Shown: positions 49,718-62,500 of the stretch, piece after piece
Position numbering within the stretch: the first letter of the stretch is position 1
Layout of the letters: each line of letters begins with the position of its first letter
Assembly (NCBI RefSeq): GCF_009727055.1
Contig: NC_052354.1
Location: forward strand, 1,298,286 to 1,362,285
DNA length: 64,000 bases
Origin: Benincasa hispida
Taxonomy: Eukaryota > Streptophyta > Magnoliopsida > Cucurbitales > Cucurbitaceae
Reading direction: 5' to 3'
Made by a program: the position numbers and the translations under genes
The notes under the pieces: generated by a model
What the model saw: only the letters and a program-made list of their open reading frames with translations
Told to the model about the DNA's origin: nothing
Database searches by the model: none

Positions 49718-51336
49718 GGGGGTGTTTGGCGGTATAATATATCAACTCATTATTTGGTCCATCAATTTTAAATGTTGGTAGAGTTGAGTTGGTATATTTT
49801 ACCAATTCACCCAAATTCTCCGTTCTTCCTATGTTTTCAATGGCTCCACCCATCGACCACTGTCACACTCCAAGAACTAACTCCGAGCTCCANCGTTCTT
49901 CCTATGTTTTCAATGGCTCCACCCATCGACCACTGTCACACTCCAAGAACTAACTCCGAGCTCCAACAACTACCTCATATGACAACTTCGGCGACCAACT
50001 CTGGGCTCCGAGAACCACCTCCGATGACAACTTCGACTACCAACTCCGAGCTCTGACAAACTTCGCACGACCAACTCCGACAACCACCTCTTGTGACCTA
50101 ACTCCGACGACCACCTTCGCGCTACCAACTCCGATGACCATTTGGCTCCGACAACAAACTCCAATGACCACCTTCGTAGGCTCTAACAACCACCTCCGAC
50201 TACAAACTTTGATGAAAATCACCTTTGATGATCACCTTTGAGTGAGCAACTTTGACAACCAACTTAAGGCTTCGATAACCACCTTCGACGACAAACTCCG
50301 ACAACCAACTCTAATACCACCTTCATGCGACTAACTTTGGGATCCTACAGTCACCTCCGACTACAATCTCCAGCGAAAATCATATTTGATGATCAACTTC
50401 GTTGACCACTTTCGCCCGCCCAACTCCGGGATTCGAAAACCACCTGCGATGACAAACTTCGACAACCAACTCCAATACACCTTCATGATATCAACTTTAG
50501 GCTCTAACAACTACATCCGGCTACAAACTCTAGCAAAAATCATTTTCAATACTCAACTTCAATAACTCCTTCCGACTACTATAAGATTGGTGACTGTTAA
50601 AGTATGTTGTAGGATTGTTGATTATATTTAAAAAATATTATTTTGTCTACATTAAGTGCAATATTTACACGTAGTGAATTCACATATCAAATGAGTATTA
50701 AGAATATTTAGACGAAAAGTATGTATGTAGTTGAAAAGTATGTAACATATAACAAAAAACCATGAAATGAATTTTTTTTCCTGGAACATTAAGAATTAGT
50801 GAAAAATAGAGATTTTTTATCTAATGATCCTCCAAATTTAGAGGAAATGAAAGTAAAACTGTTGAAGAAATGGATGACATTCCATTGGTTATTACGATGA
50901 TGAGGGAGATTTAATTAAAAAAATGCATGACATAGTAAAAATATAGAGCAACAATAGGAAGATGAAGAAAAAGAAGAAGATTGGTTAGAAAGTTTTGATT
51001 CGCTTTAGTTTCTCATTTTATTTAACCATATTTCTACCAGAAATGTAATAAGTTAATTGTTGTTCATAGTCCAAAAAAGAAAGAAAGAAAGAAAAGTTCT
51101 AAAAATTAAAAGAAAAAAGTTACAATCCATATTTTATTCAAACAAAGACGATTAAAATTTTTGAATAAAAAAATTTCAAAACAAAAATAGTAATCATATA
51201 AGTATATTATTTTGAATTCAAAAAACTATATCAGATACTTAGACATATAAACTCAATTCTACACACCAACTACATGAACTTTACATATACATTAACTCCA
51301 AATATCCTATCTCTACTCAGCGTCCCAAACAGTCCC
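49718..51336. mobile_element. PIF/Harbinger-like element (1.6 kb) flanked by TAA
   Basis: The left end is GGGGGTGTTTGG and the right end, reversed, is GGGACTGTTTGG (10 of 12 match). TAA lies directly outside each end (49715-49717 and 51337-51339), as for PIF/Harbinger insertions. Inside is a long stretch (49960-50580) of degenerate CAACTCCGA / CCACCTCCGA / GACAACTTCGAC words. No transposase was found, so it is non-autonomous. It also contains a 72-bp duplication around an N. Confidence 0.6.
49821..49965. repeat. Perfect 72-bp direct repeat separated by a single N
   Basis: Positions 49821-49892 and 49894-49965 are identical, with N at 49893. This looks like an assembly join where the same sequence was kept twice. 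Frames crossing it are not trustworthy. Confidence 0.9.
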
Positions 51337-51479
51337 TAAATGTGATTGTCATATTTACCATGTCGTCAATAAATAAATAAATAAATAAAAGTAAACCTTG
51401 AAGTAAATTTATAATTTAAACAAAGCATATTTATCATAAATTTTAATTCTTAATTTAATTGAAAAATATTCTCACTCAC

Positions 51480-52860
51480 TCTTCGTCCCAACCCCTCTGA
51501 AATCGGACGCTTTCTCCGCTCTCTCTCCCTCCTTAACTTACCGCCGGCCGCCGTCTCGCTCCGTCTCCGGCATTCGGGGATCAGTTTGTCCTGTCTCTCA
51601 AGAAGCCGATCGCTTCACAGAATCACGGCAACCATCAGTAAGTCCTACAAATAGAATAATCGGAAGCATATTGAAGAATTTTACTTCAATAGAGAGTATG
51701 ATTAGAGGCTGTTTTTGGATCCTTTAGTTTTGTCTGTCTTGTTCGATTGATTAATTCAACACTATCATGTGTATCGTATACGTATTCGTATTCGTATTCT
51801 ACACCTCAACTTGGGGACTATGTATGTAAGTTTCTTTTATTTATTCAACACTATCAATGTATTACATTCTCAAGAATCTCCTCTTTTGGCTTTGGTGTTT
51901 TTAACATTTCCTCTGTCGACAATGATGCAGAAAGCAGAATAAAGTGGTAATGGCGGAAAGTGCTCTTAACTTGTTATAGACCACCCATATCACAATTTTG
52001 CAATTCCGTTTTCTTCTGGGTTCAAGCACAGACCTACCTGCGAATTTCATTGATGATGGTTGTGCAGAGGCCCTAGAGGTACGAAATTCCTTTGCTATCT
52101 TCATCGATCTCAATCAAATATGTAAAAATGTAGGGTTTGTGAAATCGTTATTTCATTACCTTTCTGCTATGAACGTCGAGGTCGAATTTGCTTAGAAGCT
52201 ATGATATCTGCTTCATCTGATGAAAATTGGTTTCCCAGAGCATGGATGTTTCGAAAGAAATCCATTACTTTTTCCTTAAATAAATATTGTTGAGTTTCGG
52301 CGTCTGTACTTCTTTTTGGGGATTTCTGGGTTGTTTTCCAATTGCCAGTGCATGAATAATTGATCGAATTTAGATATTATGCTGTATGTTAAACTATTTC
52401 TGGGTACCTGCCAGTTCATTCGGTGATTCCTTTTTCTTTTTTTCTTTTTTTCTCTGGAGCTAAATTGTCTATAGGACCTGCTCGATAGACATTTTTAGTT
52501 GTCTTTGTCAAGAAATAAGTTTGTTTGTTCACGTTTTTAATATTTTTAAATTGTATCAAATCTTAAAAATGAACATTAGTCGCTTGAAAGAAAAAAAAAT
52601 GGCATTTGGCTAAGAATACAAAAGAGTTTTCTTGATTAAGGAGTTTAAAAGTGAAAAGACGAAAATGAAAAAATAAAAAGGTTGCGAGTAAACTTACATT
52701 TTTAAAAACAGAATGCCAAGAGTGAAGTTGTCTATGAATAATGCTTCAACTTTCATTTGCATCTGTTTTGGGTTTTGTTACATTGCAACTCTATTAATCG
52801 GCATCACGTTCTTAAACTTGTTTGACACTTAGAAACAAGGCAAGAGTTAACTGAAACACC
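51480..52860 (+). other. 5' leader region of the phosphoglycerate mutase gene
   Basis: A CT-rich GC-richer block (51490-51637) ends in a GTAAGT donor at 51638, fitting a non-coding first exon. A second possible leader exon ends at a GTACG donor near 52080. Several short frames (51747-52195) have no motifs. Leader exon structure is inferred without transcript data. Confidence 0.45.
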
Positions 52861-52874
52861 AAGATTGTGCAACC

Positions 52875-55800
52875 ATGGTTATTTCCCAGCAGCCAAAGAA
52901 AAGAGTGGCTTTTGTGCTTATTGACGGGTTGGGTGATGTCTCGTTACCAAAATTTGGATTCAAGACTCCTCTGCAAGTGGCCAAAGTTCCTAACTTGGAT
53001 GCAATTGCTTCTGCTGGTATTAATGGTCTCATGGACCCTGTCGAAGTAGGGTTGGGTTGTGGAAGTGACACAGCTCATCTTTCTCTTTTGGGCTACAACC
53101 CTAGAGTATATTATAGGGGTCGAGGTGCATTCGAGTCTATGGGAGCTGGATTGGCGATGTCACCTGGAGACATCGCATTTAAGGTGCATTTCTCTACCTT
53201 TATTCCCACAGTCCTTCCCATTTTTTTTTATCGTTTATCACTGACTCTTGAAACACGGATGCATATAAGATAGAAACATAATTATAGTTGGACGTTTTCA
53301 CTTCAAGTTAGAGCCTGAACTTAAACGAGTGAAGGAAACTTTATGCAAACATGATTTGATCAAAATCTATTATTTGGCATGAAAATGAATGCTTTTTATT
53401 TCTCATAATTTAACAACATAGTGCTTTTAACATGCTCAGATTTTTTAGGAGAATTTTTTTAACTTAATCATATAATTAAAATCCAGCCTCTCATCTCTTT
53501 CTCTCCGGTTATTGTTATTATTTATTATTATCATTAATTTCTGGAACTGGGACTCACATATTGTTGTTGCTATATTTATTTCTCTTTTGTTTTGGAGTTG
53601 TAGTGTGCTTCTTTCGAACTTCTTCCACATGGCTGCAGTTTCAACTTTTTTGCTCAAAATCGCATCTTCATCTTCTCACTGCGTTTCTTTATTTCATCTT
53701 TTCTATTCTTCTGCTATGTTTGTTGGGATATTTTGAAAGAGTATCATTTTCTATTCTTCTGCTATGTTTGTTGGGAAATTTTGAAAGAGTATCATTTTTA
53801 GTCTGCAATTGACTAGTGGCTTCACAATTGTAGTCAAACTTTGCTACATTGGACGAGAAAACAGGAATAGTAACTAGTAGGAGGGCTGATAGACACTTTG
53901 AGGAGGAAGGGCCAATATTATGTGCAGCACTTGACAGAATGAAGATACCAAGTTTCCCAGAGTATGAGGTTAGAGTCAGGTAGTTTGTACTCCTTACATC
54001 ATTAAAATCATCAAATGTTTCATCCTATCTGGTCCATTTGATCAGTTCATGAATAACCATACTTTATTTGGAAACATTCCATTATATCAACTCATACTGG
54101 TTTCAGAAAATTGAAATTCAAATAAAAATTCTCGTTACAAGGTTGTTGGAGAAGTCCAAATGAATTTTATGCTCATAAGTCCCAATAATAATAATAATAA
54201 TAATAAGATTATTGTAATAGACCCAATGACTTCAGTGGTAAAGGGTCATCAAGGTTTTCAAATCTCACATGCCCATATTATTTGTTCAGACTTTTATTTT
54301 CAAAGGTAGATAACAAGATTTATCTCATTATCCTTTTTCTTCTTTTCTTCCTGTAGGTATGCCACAGAGCATAGATGTGGTGTGGTTGTGAAAGGACCAA
54401 ATTTGAGTGGGAATATTTCGGGAACAGACCCTTTGAAGGATAACCGCTTACTTTTGCAAGCAGAGGCCTTAGATGATTCTAAGGAAGCAAAGCTTACTGC
54501 AGCTGTTGTGAACGAGTTGTCCAAGGAAATATCGCGAATCCTAGTTTCTCACCCAATAAATGCAAAGCGTGCAGCAGAAGGGAAAAACATAGCCAACCTT
54601 GTTCTTTTACGAGGTTGTGGTATTCGAATTGAGGTTTGTTCTTTTATATTTTTTTCTTATACTATGTGCCCTGAGTTTTTATTCGTAGGATTGCAGTGTT
54701 GATGTTCATGTTTCCTTTTGTTTGGCTGTACCATGTGTTGATACTGTTAGGAACCAAAGGTAATATAGGATACCTTTGTCCCACATTGGTTAGAATAGGA
54801 TGACCAATGTGGTACTAAAGTGGCTTGGCTCTCCCACTCCAATAACTAGCTTTTGGGGTGTGGTTCTCCAAGGTGCTTAAGTACCTAACAGATACATCTC
54901 CCCATGAAATGCAAAACATTTATATTTGTACATGTTTGGGAGTGATTTTGAAGGTAACATTTCAAAATTTTCATACTATTAGAATTGATTTTGAATGATT
55001 AAAAGCATTTTTTGAGTGATTCTTGAGAGGTTATGGGTTCAATCCATGGTGGTCAGCTACTAAGGATTTAATATCCTACGAGTTTCCTTGACACCCAAAT
55101 GTTGTAATTTTAACCCTTTACGAATCACTCCTAAACATGCCAATATTCTTCTTTGGGAATGATGTTTGTACACCATCGGCCGTTTACATTAATGAAAAAA
55201 TATAACCAGTTGCAATTCAATGTGTAACTCATGCACTTGAAAAACTTGTATAATTCGGATCAGGTAGAAACTTGGGATCTCTCGCATTCAAGTTGTCTTT
55301 TACTGAGATGTTATCCATGACAGTGACAGCAAGTGCATTGATGAACTTCAATGAAAGAACTCTCACACAGCTTACACTCTGCATAACAGGTTCCTCCATT
55401 TGAGAAGAAACATGGTTTATGGCCATGCATGGTGGCACCCACTAAAATTATAGCTGGTCTGGGCTTGTCACTAGGAATTGATATCCTAGACGCTCCCGGA
55501 GCAACTGGAGATTATCGAACACTTTTAACCTCAAAAGCTACTGCAATAGCAAAGGGACTCTCAGCTCCTTTGCAATCCTGTCCCAATGTTTTTGTGCCAG
55601 GAGAAGATGAACTCAAACCAGGTCGGGCTGATGGTTACGATTTTGGGTTCCTTCATGTCAAGGTTGGTTCATTTTCTCCTTAACTCTAAAAAATATGTCC
55701 GTTAGTCGATAAATTTTTAGAACCCCTCTTTTAGTTCTCATCACATATGCAACTAAGCAATGGAGACACTGCAGCAATGTTTTTGGCTGTTGAAGAGGAT

Positions 55801-56753
55801 TATCGGATACTGTCTATTTGAAGATTTGTCACCACTCACCAAAAATCTTAGAAAAAGATTATTCAAAGAATTAAAAAAAAAAAACAGTTATAAAATATGC
55901 ATAGTAATATTGGAATGCCATGAATCTGATATCTAGCGCTCCAAACGATCAAGTCTCATATTTGTTATATTTACATTATTTACGAATTTTGACCCTAGAG
56001 TTTAGAGAAGTACGTTATATAAACTCTCTAACCTTAGAGGCACATTTGATTGTATTCTGAATTTTTTTGTTTAATAACACTGTTATCTCCCTCTGCCCAT
56101 GGACATTGTTAATGCACGGTTAGTAAACCACGTAAATCTATGTCAATTCTCTATTACTTCACGTTTTCTTTTTTCTTTATTTGTCAATTCCATAACACAT
56201 GGTTTTGTTTATTTGTAATTACATTGAAAGTCTACTCTCAGAATGTGGTTACTTGACAATCTTGTAGGCAATAGATGATGCCGGGCACGATAAGGCAACT
56301 ATATTTAAAGTCAAGGGAATGGAAGCTGTTGATAGAGCAATAGGACAACTAGCCAAGCTTCTCTGGAAGGCAGAATCCAGTGGGAATTTCCAGTACTACC
56401 TGTGTGTGACAGGAGACCATTCTACTCCAGTTGAGTATGGAGATCACAGTTTCGAGCCAGTTCCGTTTACAATGTGTAGATTGAAAGACTTTGTAGGCGC
56501 TGTGGGTGGGGAGTCGGTAATTGCAGGCATTTCTCTCGACCCGTTTCCGCTTCCAACAGTCGTACCCGGTGAGGACTTGGAGAGGAGAGAAATTGAGAAG
56601 GTGGAAGAAGAGAAAAACAAAGAGTGCCAGGCTTTTGGTGGTGACTCAGTTTGTGAGTTTGATGAGATTACAGCTGCCAAGGGATGTCTTGGGCGCTTTC
56701 CTGGTGGAGAGATGATGGGTATTATTAAGAAATTCCTCACATTGGATGCATGA
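52875..56753 (+). CDS. Cofactor-independent phosphoglycerate mutase, archaeal type (ApgM family)
   Basis: Five coding exons: 52875-53183, 53834-53979, 54357-54633, 55390-55662 and 56268-56753, all phases joining, 496 residues. The family interconverts 2- and 3-phosphoglycerate using metal ions in an alkaline-phosphatase fold. Metal-site motifs are LIDGLGD (15-21), DDAGHD (338-343), TGDHSTP (383-389) and GDH near 395. GSDTAHLS (63-70) holds the likely catalytic Ser. The central CGVVVKGPNLSGNISGTDP region belongs to the family-specific insert. Arabidopsis At4g09520 and At3g30841 are the closest relatives I recall. No signal or transit sequence is evident, so cytosolic location is a guess. Intron 3 carries a solo TRIM-like LTR, and a copia remnant starts about 45 bases after the stop. 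Confidence 0.93.
53703..53798. repeat. 48-bp tandem duplication in a mutase intron
   Basis: CTATTCTTCTGCTATGTTTG starts at 53703 and again at 53751. The two 48-base units differ at one position (GGGATATTTT versus GGGAAATTTT). They lie in intron 1 and stop about 35 bases before the exon. Confidence 0.9.
54745..54890 (+). mobile_element. Solo TRIM-like LTR, 146 bp, in a mutase intron
   Basis: It starts TGTTAGGAACC and ends GTACCTAACA, with TGTTAGG/CCTAACA inverted ends. It is flanked by exact 5-bp duplications GATAC (54740-54744 and 54891-54895). An inner CCACATTGGTTAG ... GACCAATGTGG pair can fold. Length and ends suit a terminal-repeat retrotransposon in miniature. It lies in intron 3, in sense orientation. 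Confidence 0.8.
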
Positions 56754-56794
56754 ATTGCTTCAGTTCAGGTGGCTTTTATTTATGTACGTTTTCT

Positions 56795-59700
56795 TTTATT
56801 ATCAAATTGATGAAGAATCATGAATCTCGACCAATCGGAACAACACCATCCCCTGAAGTGAATGCTGTGAATTTTAATGATAATCAAGGTAAAGGTCAAG
56901 GTCATGGTCGAGGTCGTGATCGTGGCAGAGGAAGAAATAATTATTATTTTCGTGGTGGTCGTTCTAATCATTTAAATTTTAAAAGAATCACATAAAATGA
57001 TGATCACAAAGGAAAAACTTCACAAGATAAAAGTTCAAAGAGTGTTGAAAATAAATGCTTCCGATGCAGAATGATTGGGTATTGGTCACATACCTGCCAT
57101 ACGTTAAAACACTTAGTTAACCTCTATTAAGCCTCTCTAAAGGAAAAAGAGAAAAATGTGGAAGCAAATTCTGCATACCAAGATAATGACATTTTCTGAA
57201 TCTCCTGAAGAGAAGATTGGCATAGTTGGTGACACATCAAGTGTTTCTTTTGACTTTGAGAATATATAGACTTAATGTTGTTGTTTTCTTTTTATCTATC
57301 TTCATGTTTTTTTTAATAACTTTTGTATATTTTAAGTGTTGTTTTTCTTATTATAATATATATATATATATATATATAATGAAGAAACATGGAACATTTT
57401 CATTTGTTGGGTGTTTCAAAAATGAGCAAAAAAAATCTATATCTGGTAAACAGTGCAATTACACATACAATACTTACAAATAAAAAATATTTTTCCAAAT
57501 TGACAATGTTGAAAGCAAAGTAAATACAATATTATGTTATGCAAACTTGATTGAAGGTTTTGGAAAAACAAATATTATTTTGTCTAGAGGAATAAAATTT
57601 ACAATTAACAATATATTGTTCTCTAGTCAATCAAAGAGAAATCTTCTAAGTTTTAAAGATATATGTTACAATGGTTATCATATTGAGACTAATAGTAAGA
57701 ATAATGTGGAATATCTACTGTTTTAAATGAAAAACATATGTTAGAAGAGTTTTCTGCTTTATCTTCTAGATTGTATTATACTCATGTACGAGTAATTGAA
57801 ATATATGCAACAATGAACCTGAAGTTCATGAATTCAGACATATTTACAATTTGACATGATCAATTAGGTCATCCAGGATCTATAATGATGAGGAGAATTA
57901 TTGAAAATCCAAATGGACACTCATTGAAAAACCAAAAGATTCTTCAATCTAATGAATTATCATGTGATGCTTACTCTCAAGAAAATTTGATAATTAGACC
58001 ATCATCATATAAAGTGGGGACCAAATCACTTGCATTTTTAGAACAAATTCATGGTGAAATATGTGGACCCAATAACCCACCAAATAGACCATTTAGATAT
58101 TTTATGGTATTAATAAATGCATCCAGCAGATGGTCACATGTACGATTATTATCAAGTCAAAATCTTGCATTTGCAAGATTATTTGCTCAAATAATTAAGT
58201 TAATAGCACAATTTCCTGATTATACAATTAAGACCATTCGTCTTAATAATGTTGGTGAATTTACATCCAAACTTTTGATAATTATTGTATGTCAATTGGA
58301 ATAAGTGTTGAACATCTTGTAGCTCATGTTCATACACAAAATGGTTTAGTAGAATCATTTATAAAACGTTTGCAATTAATTGCAAGATCATTACTTATAG
58401 AGCTAAGCTTCCTTCATCTATATGGGGATATGTTATTTGGCATGCAGCGTCACTTGTACGCATTAGGCCAATAGCTTAGATAAGTACTCGCCACTACAAT
58501 TGGCTTTTCCATCTGATAATTTTTGGATATGCAATATATGTTCCAATTGCTCCACCACAATACACTAAGATGGGGCTTCAAAGGAGGTTAGGAATATATG
58601 TTGGATATGATTCCCCATCAATTATTAAATATCTTGAGCTCCTGACAGGTGATGTATTTACTGCACAATTTATTGATTGTCATTTTAATGAGACAAATTT
58701 TCCAACATTAAGGGGTGGGGGTGAATTAAGAAGTTGGAAAAAGAAATTACATGAAATACATTGTTATTGTATCATTTAGATCTCTGTATAGATCAATGTG
58801 AACTTGAAGTTTAGAAAATAATTCATTTACAAAATATAGCAAATCAATTACCAGATGCATTTCTAGATGCAAAGAAAGTAACTAAGTCACATATACCAGC
58901 TGCAAATGTTCCATAAAAAATTGATATCACAACACAACAAGTTGTCACTAATGAGTCTGGAACAAAGCGTGATAGACCAATGGGTTCCAAAGATAAAAAT
59001 CCTCGAAAACAAAAATTAATTAATAGTGAGAAAGACTTGGTTGAGGATGTAAATACCCATAAAGAAATCCTCAACATGGCTAGTGAGGAAGGTGAAATAC
59101 CTAAAGATAATAATGAGATTTCAATAAACTATGTCATGGCAGGAAAAAGATGGAATCGAACTAATGTAATTATTGACAACATTTTTGTGTTTAATGTTGC
59201 TTTTGATATTACATATGAAAATGAGGATCCTGAACCAAAATCTGTTGAAGAATGTTGATAAGAAAAGATTGGCTTCAGTGGAAAGAAGCAATCGAGGCAG
59301 AATTGGTTTGACTGTGTATAAAAGTCTGGATATGCATCTTATGGATGTAGTCACAACATATTTATATGGATCTCTTGATAATGATATTTATATGAGAATC
59401 CTAAAAGGATTTAAGATACCTAAAACATATACATCAAATTCCCATGAATGATATTCAATAAAGTTATAGAGATCACTATATGGATTGAAACAATCAGGAC
59501 GGATGTGGTACAATTGCCCGAGTAGATATTTATTGAAAGAAGGATATCAAAATAATCCAATATCTCCATGTGTTTTTATAAAGAAATCACAATAAGGATT
59601 TATTATTATAACTGTATATGTTGATGACTTGAATATAATTGAAACTCTTGAAGAGTTTTCAAAGGCAATAGAATATCTTAAGAAAAAATTTGAAATGAAA

Positions 59701-60600
59701 GATTTCGTAAAAACAAAATTTTGCCTTGATTTGCAAATCGAGCATTCATCAGTCAACTTATATAGGAAAAATTTTGAAAATATTTTATATGGACAAAGCA
59801 CATCCATTAAATATTTCAATGGAAGTTCGTTCATTGATATAAAGAAAGATATATTTCGACCTCGAGAAGATAATAAAGAACTTCTTGGTCCTGAAGTATC
59901 ATATCTTAGTGCAATTGGTACACTTATGTAACTTGTTAATAATACAAGACCAGATATTGTATTTTCAGTAAATTTATTAGCTAGATATAGTTCTTTTCCT
60001 ATAAAAAGAAATTGGAACGGAATTAAGCATATACTCCACTATCTTCGAGGAACAATCGATATGGGTTTGTTTTATTCAAATAAATCAAATTTTGATCTAG
60101 TTGGTTATGTAGATTCTAGATATTTATCTGATCCACACAAAACTAGATCTCAAACAGGTAATCTGTTCACATGTGGAGAAACTGCTATATCACGGAAATT
60201 GGTGAAACAAACTATAACGATCACTTCCTCAAATCATGCTGAAATTCTTGCAATTCACGAAGCTAGTCGAGAATGTGTATGGCTAAGTTCAATGACTTAG
60301 CACATTCGTGAAACGTGTGACTTGTCTTCTAGTAAAAACCTTCTAATAATATTATATGAAGATAACACAGCTTGCATAGCCCAAATCAAAGGAGGATATA
60401 TTAAAAGAGATAGAACAAAACATAGTTCATCGAAGCTTTTCTACCCTTATGATCTTGAAGAAAATGACGACATCATTGTACAACAAATTTATTCGAAGGA
60501 TAACCTGGCAGACTTATTTATAAAGGTATTATCAACCGCAACTTTTGAAACATTGGTGCACAATATTGGAATGTGGCAACTCAGAGATCTTAAGTAATGT
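56795..60600 (+). pseudogene. 5'-truncated Ty1/copia polyprotein, decayed
   Basis: Begins inside gag (MKNHESRPIGTTPSPEVN, then a Gly/Arg-rich stretch with GRGRDRGRGR). A CCHC knuckle follows at about 57056-57100 with the His replaced (CFRCRMIGYWSHTCH). Then come a protease-region remnant, GAG-pre-integrase and integrase (57840-58480; HPGSIMM-like, IHGEICGP, TKTIRLNN, HVHTQNG), RT with YVDDLN near 59620, and RNase H ending QLRDLK at 60594. In-frame stops are numerous (for example 57125, 57724, 58303 and 59257). The 5' LTR and gag start are missing, and the left break is about 45 bases after the mutase stop codon. Confidence 0.85.
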
Positions 60601-60608
60601 TTTCATAA

Positions 60609-60780
60609 GGGGGAATAAATATATTTTATTTTTTAGGAATATGTATTATATGAAATATGTACTTGTTTTCCTTCACTAGGGTTTTTCCTTGTAAGATTTT
60701 AACGAGATATATTTTATATATATATATATATATATATGGGCATCGCTAAGGGGTATTAATGAATAATTTAATAGAAAATA
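60609..60780 (+). mobile_element. Copia polypurine tract and partial 3' LTR
   Basis: AAGGGGGAA at 60608-60616 is a polypurine-tract candidate. The next stretch carries CTTCACTAGGGTTTTTCC and TAAGATTTTAACGAG words and a TA run, as in 3' LTRs of this copia group. The right end is lost or unclear. Confidence 0.55.
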
Positions 60781-61025
60781 GATACTCATTACCTTAGTGG
60801 TCCTAAAGGCCACTGTGGTCAACTTGTTCACGAGAGTTTCCGGAGACAACACGTGTTTCGTGGAGTTGAACCATGAGTTGGGAGTATAGTTGTGATGTTG
60901 GAGTTGATTTGATGCGATTGTGGTTCGATCTCTAAATATTTGATCCTCTTGATTCTCTCTCAATTGGGTGAATAATGCTTGATTGGAAGAAGGAAAAGCA
61001 GCCGAAACATTTCTTGAAGTAGAAA

Positions 61026-61360
61026 AGTCTTGGAAGCTTGGAGTAGAAGTTTTTGAAGAGTATTTGTGTCTTCAAAAGGTCTTCAGCCCTTATAGGAGCG
61101 CGCTTCAGAGTCTTGGAAGTTTTGAAGTAAAGTCTTGGAAGGTAATTTGTGTCTTCAAAAAGGTCTTTCTACCTTATAGGAGTGTAAGCTTCAGAGTCTT
61201 GGAAGTTGAAGTAGAAGTTTTGGAAGAGTATTCGTATCTTCAAAGGTTTTTGCCTATAGGAGTGCAGCTTTCAAAGAGTCTTGGAAGCTTGAAAGTAGAA
61301 AGTTTTGGAAGAGTATTGTGTCTTCAAAGGTCTTCTGCCTTATAGGAGTGTAGGAGTCTT
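61026..61360 (+). repeat. Tandem repeat, about four units of 78-86 bp
   Basis: Units starting AGTCTTGG(A/G)AG lie at 61026, 61109, 61195, 61277 and partly 61355 (spacing 83, 86, 82, 78). Each includes GAAGTAGAAG-like, TTTGGAAGAGTAT, GTGTCTTCAAAGGTCTT and CTTATAGGAGTG words. Reading frames across it (60983-61345) simply follow the repeat and are not called as a gene. Confidence 0.85.
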
Positions 61361-61429
61361 GGGAGTCTGCTGCTTTGTTAGTTGAATTTCTCCTCTAGTC
61401 TTCTGACAGGTAGAAAATATTTGCCCTTA

Positions 61430-62450
61430 CAACATGAAGAGAACTTCTTTTATTTATAGAGTTTCTGAGGTAGGCTTCGTGGCGCTTGGTTGGTCATGGG
61501 CCTGACCCTTGGGTTCAATTAGTTGGTTTTGGGCCTGATCTGGAAAATTTGGGTCCAATTCAACTTTTTGTTGTAGTTTGGACTTTAAAGCCCAAATGAA
61601 GTAATATCAAAATTGGACGCAATTTAATCTCATCTGATTCATCCGCGTGACGTCATCGAAACTTGTCTCAATTCAATTTTGGGACCATGTGTCAACTTCT
61701 AATTGGACCCAAAGTCAATGAATTTAGAAATTCATCGTTAATTTAGCAAACAACGTGGTGACTTGTGAATTAAGTCCAAAATTTTTCATTTCAACAAATG
61801 CCCCATTTTTTCGAGATTTAATGCATGTATAATGGCGAATGGGAATCTCGAAAAAAATGTAAGTTTTTTATTTGAGATCAAAGTATGATTTTTTTACTCT
61901 TTCAATTTGATTGCATCATCATGGATAAAAATATGAGAATTTAGCTCAAAATTTTTTTTGAAAAATCTTGTTTTCGTTTGACACACTTTCGCTAAGTAAA
62001 CTTTAATTTTTGAATAAAGTAGAATTATGTTCTACTTTAATTGAAAATTTAATTTAAATTCGAATTCGGAATAGAATTTGGGGTGAAATTGAAAAATCTT
62101 ATGCAATTTTGGTTTGAGATAAAAATTTGGGAATATGCTCAATTTTACTTGGAATGAAGTATAGAAATCTAAGGTTGATTTAAATTTGAGATAAAATTTA
62201 GAATATAGCCAAATTTTGACTCGGAATTTTATTCATAACTCAATATTCAAGGTTAACCATTCTCGAATATTGATAAAATTGGGATATGGCGCAATTTTAA
62301 TTTGGGACGGATTTTGCATTTAATCTCTCACTCGATTTGGCTTGGCTTGAAATTTAGATAAAAATTTGGATTAGAAGCTTTAGACGAGATTTGGAATAAT
62401 AGTTGATTTTAATTCCAATTTGAATGGAATATGAATTTGAACTTAAATGG
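61430..62450. other. LTR-like or element-derived non-coding DNA
   Basis: GC-richer start (GGGCCTGACCC, GGACCCAAAGTC) and a TTCAACAAATGCCCC word are followed by many TTTGGGA/GAATTTGG-type repeats. No gene is present. The style resembles LTR or leader DNA, but no termini were found. Confidence 0.4.
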
Positions 62451-62500
62451 AAGAGATTTTGGAGAGCCAACGTATTGGAAGACAGCCTTACTAGTGAGAT

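Noticed and set aside
50037..50222. Minus-strand frames with Arg/Trp/Ser repeats at 49970-50222
   Set aside because: They translate the CAACTCCGA minisatellite and overlap each other in different frames.
51747..52195. Short frames upstream of the mutase
   Set aside because: They sit in the inferred leader exons and introns and carry no motif.
60676..60963. A 95-codon minus-strand frame (MRENQEDQ...)
   Set aside because: It overlaps the copia LTR remnant and TA run and shows no domain.
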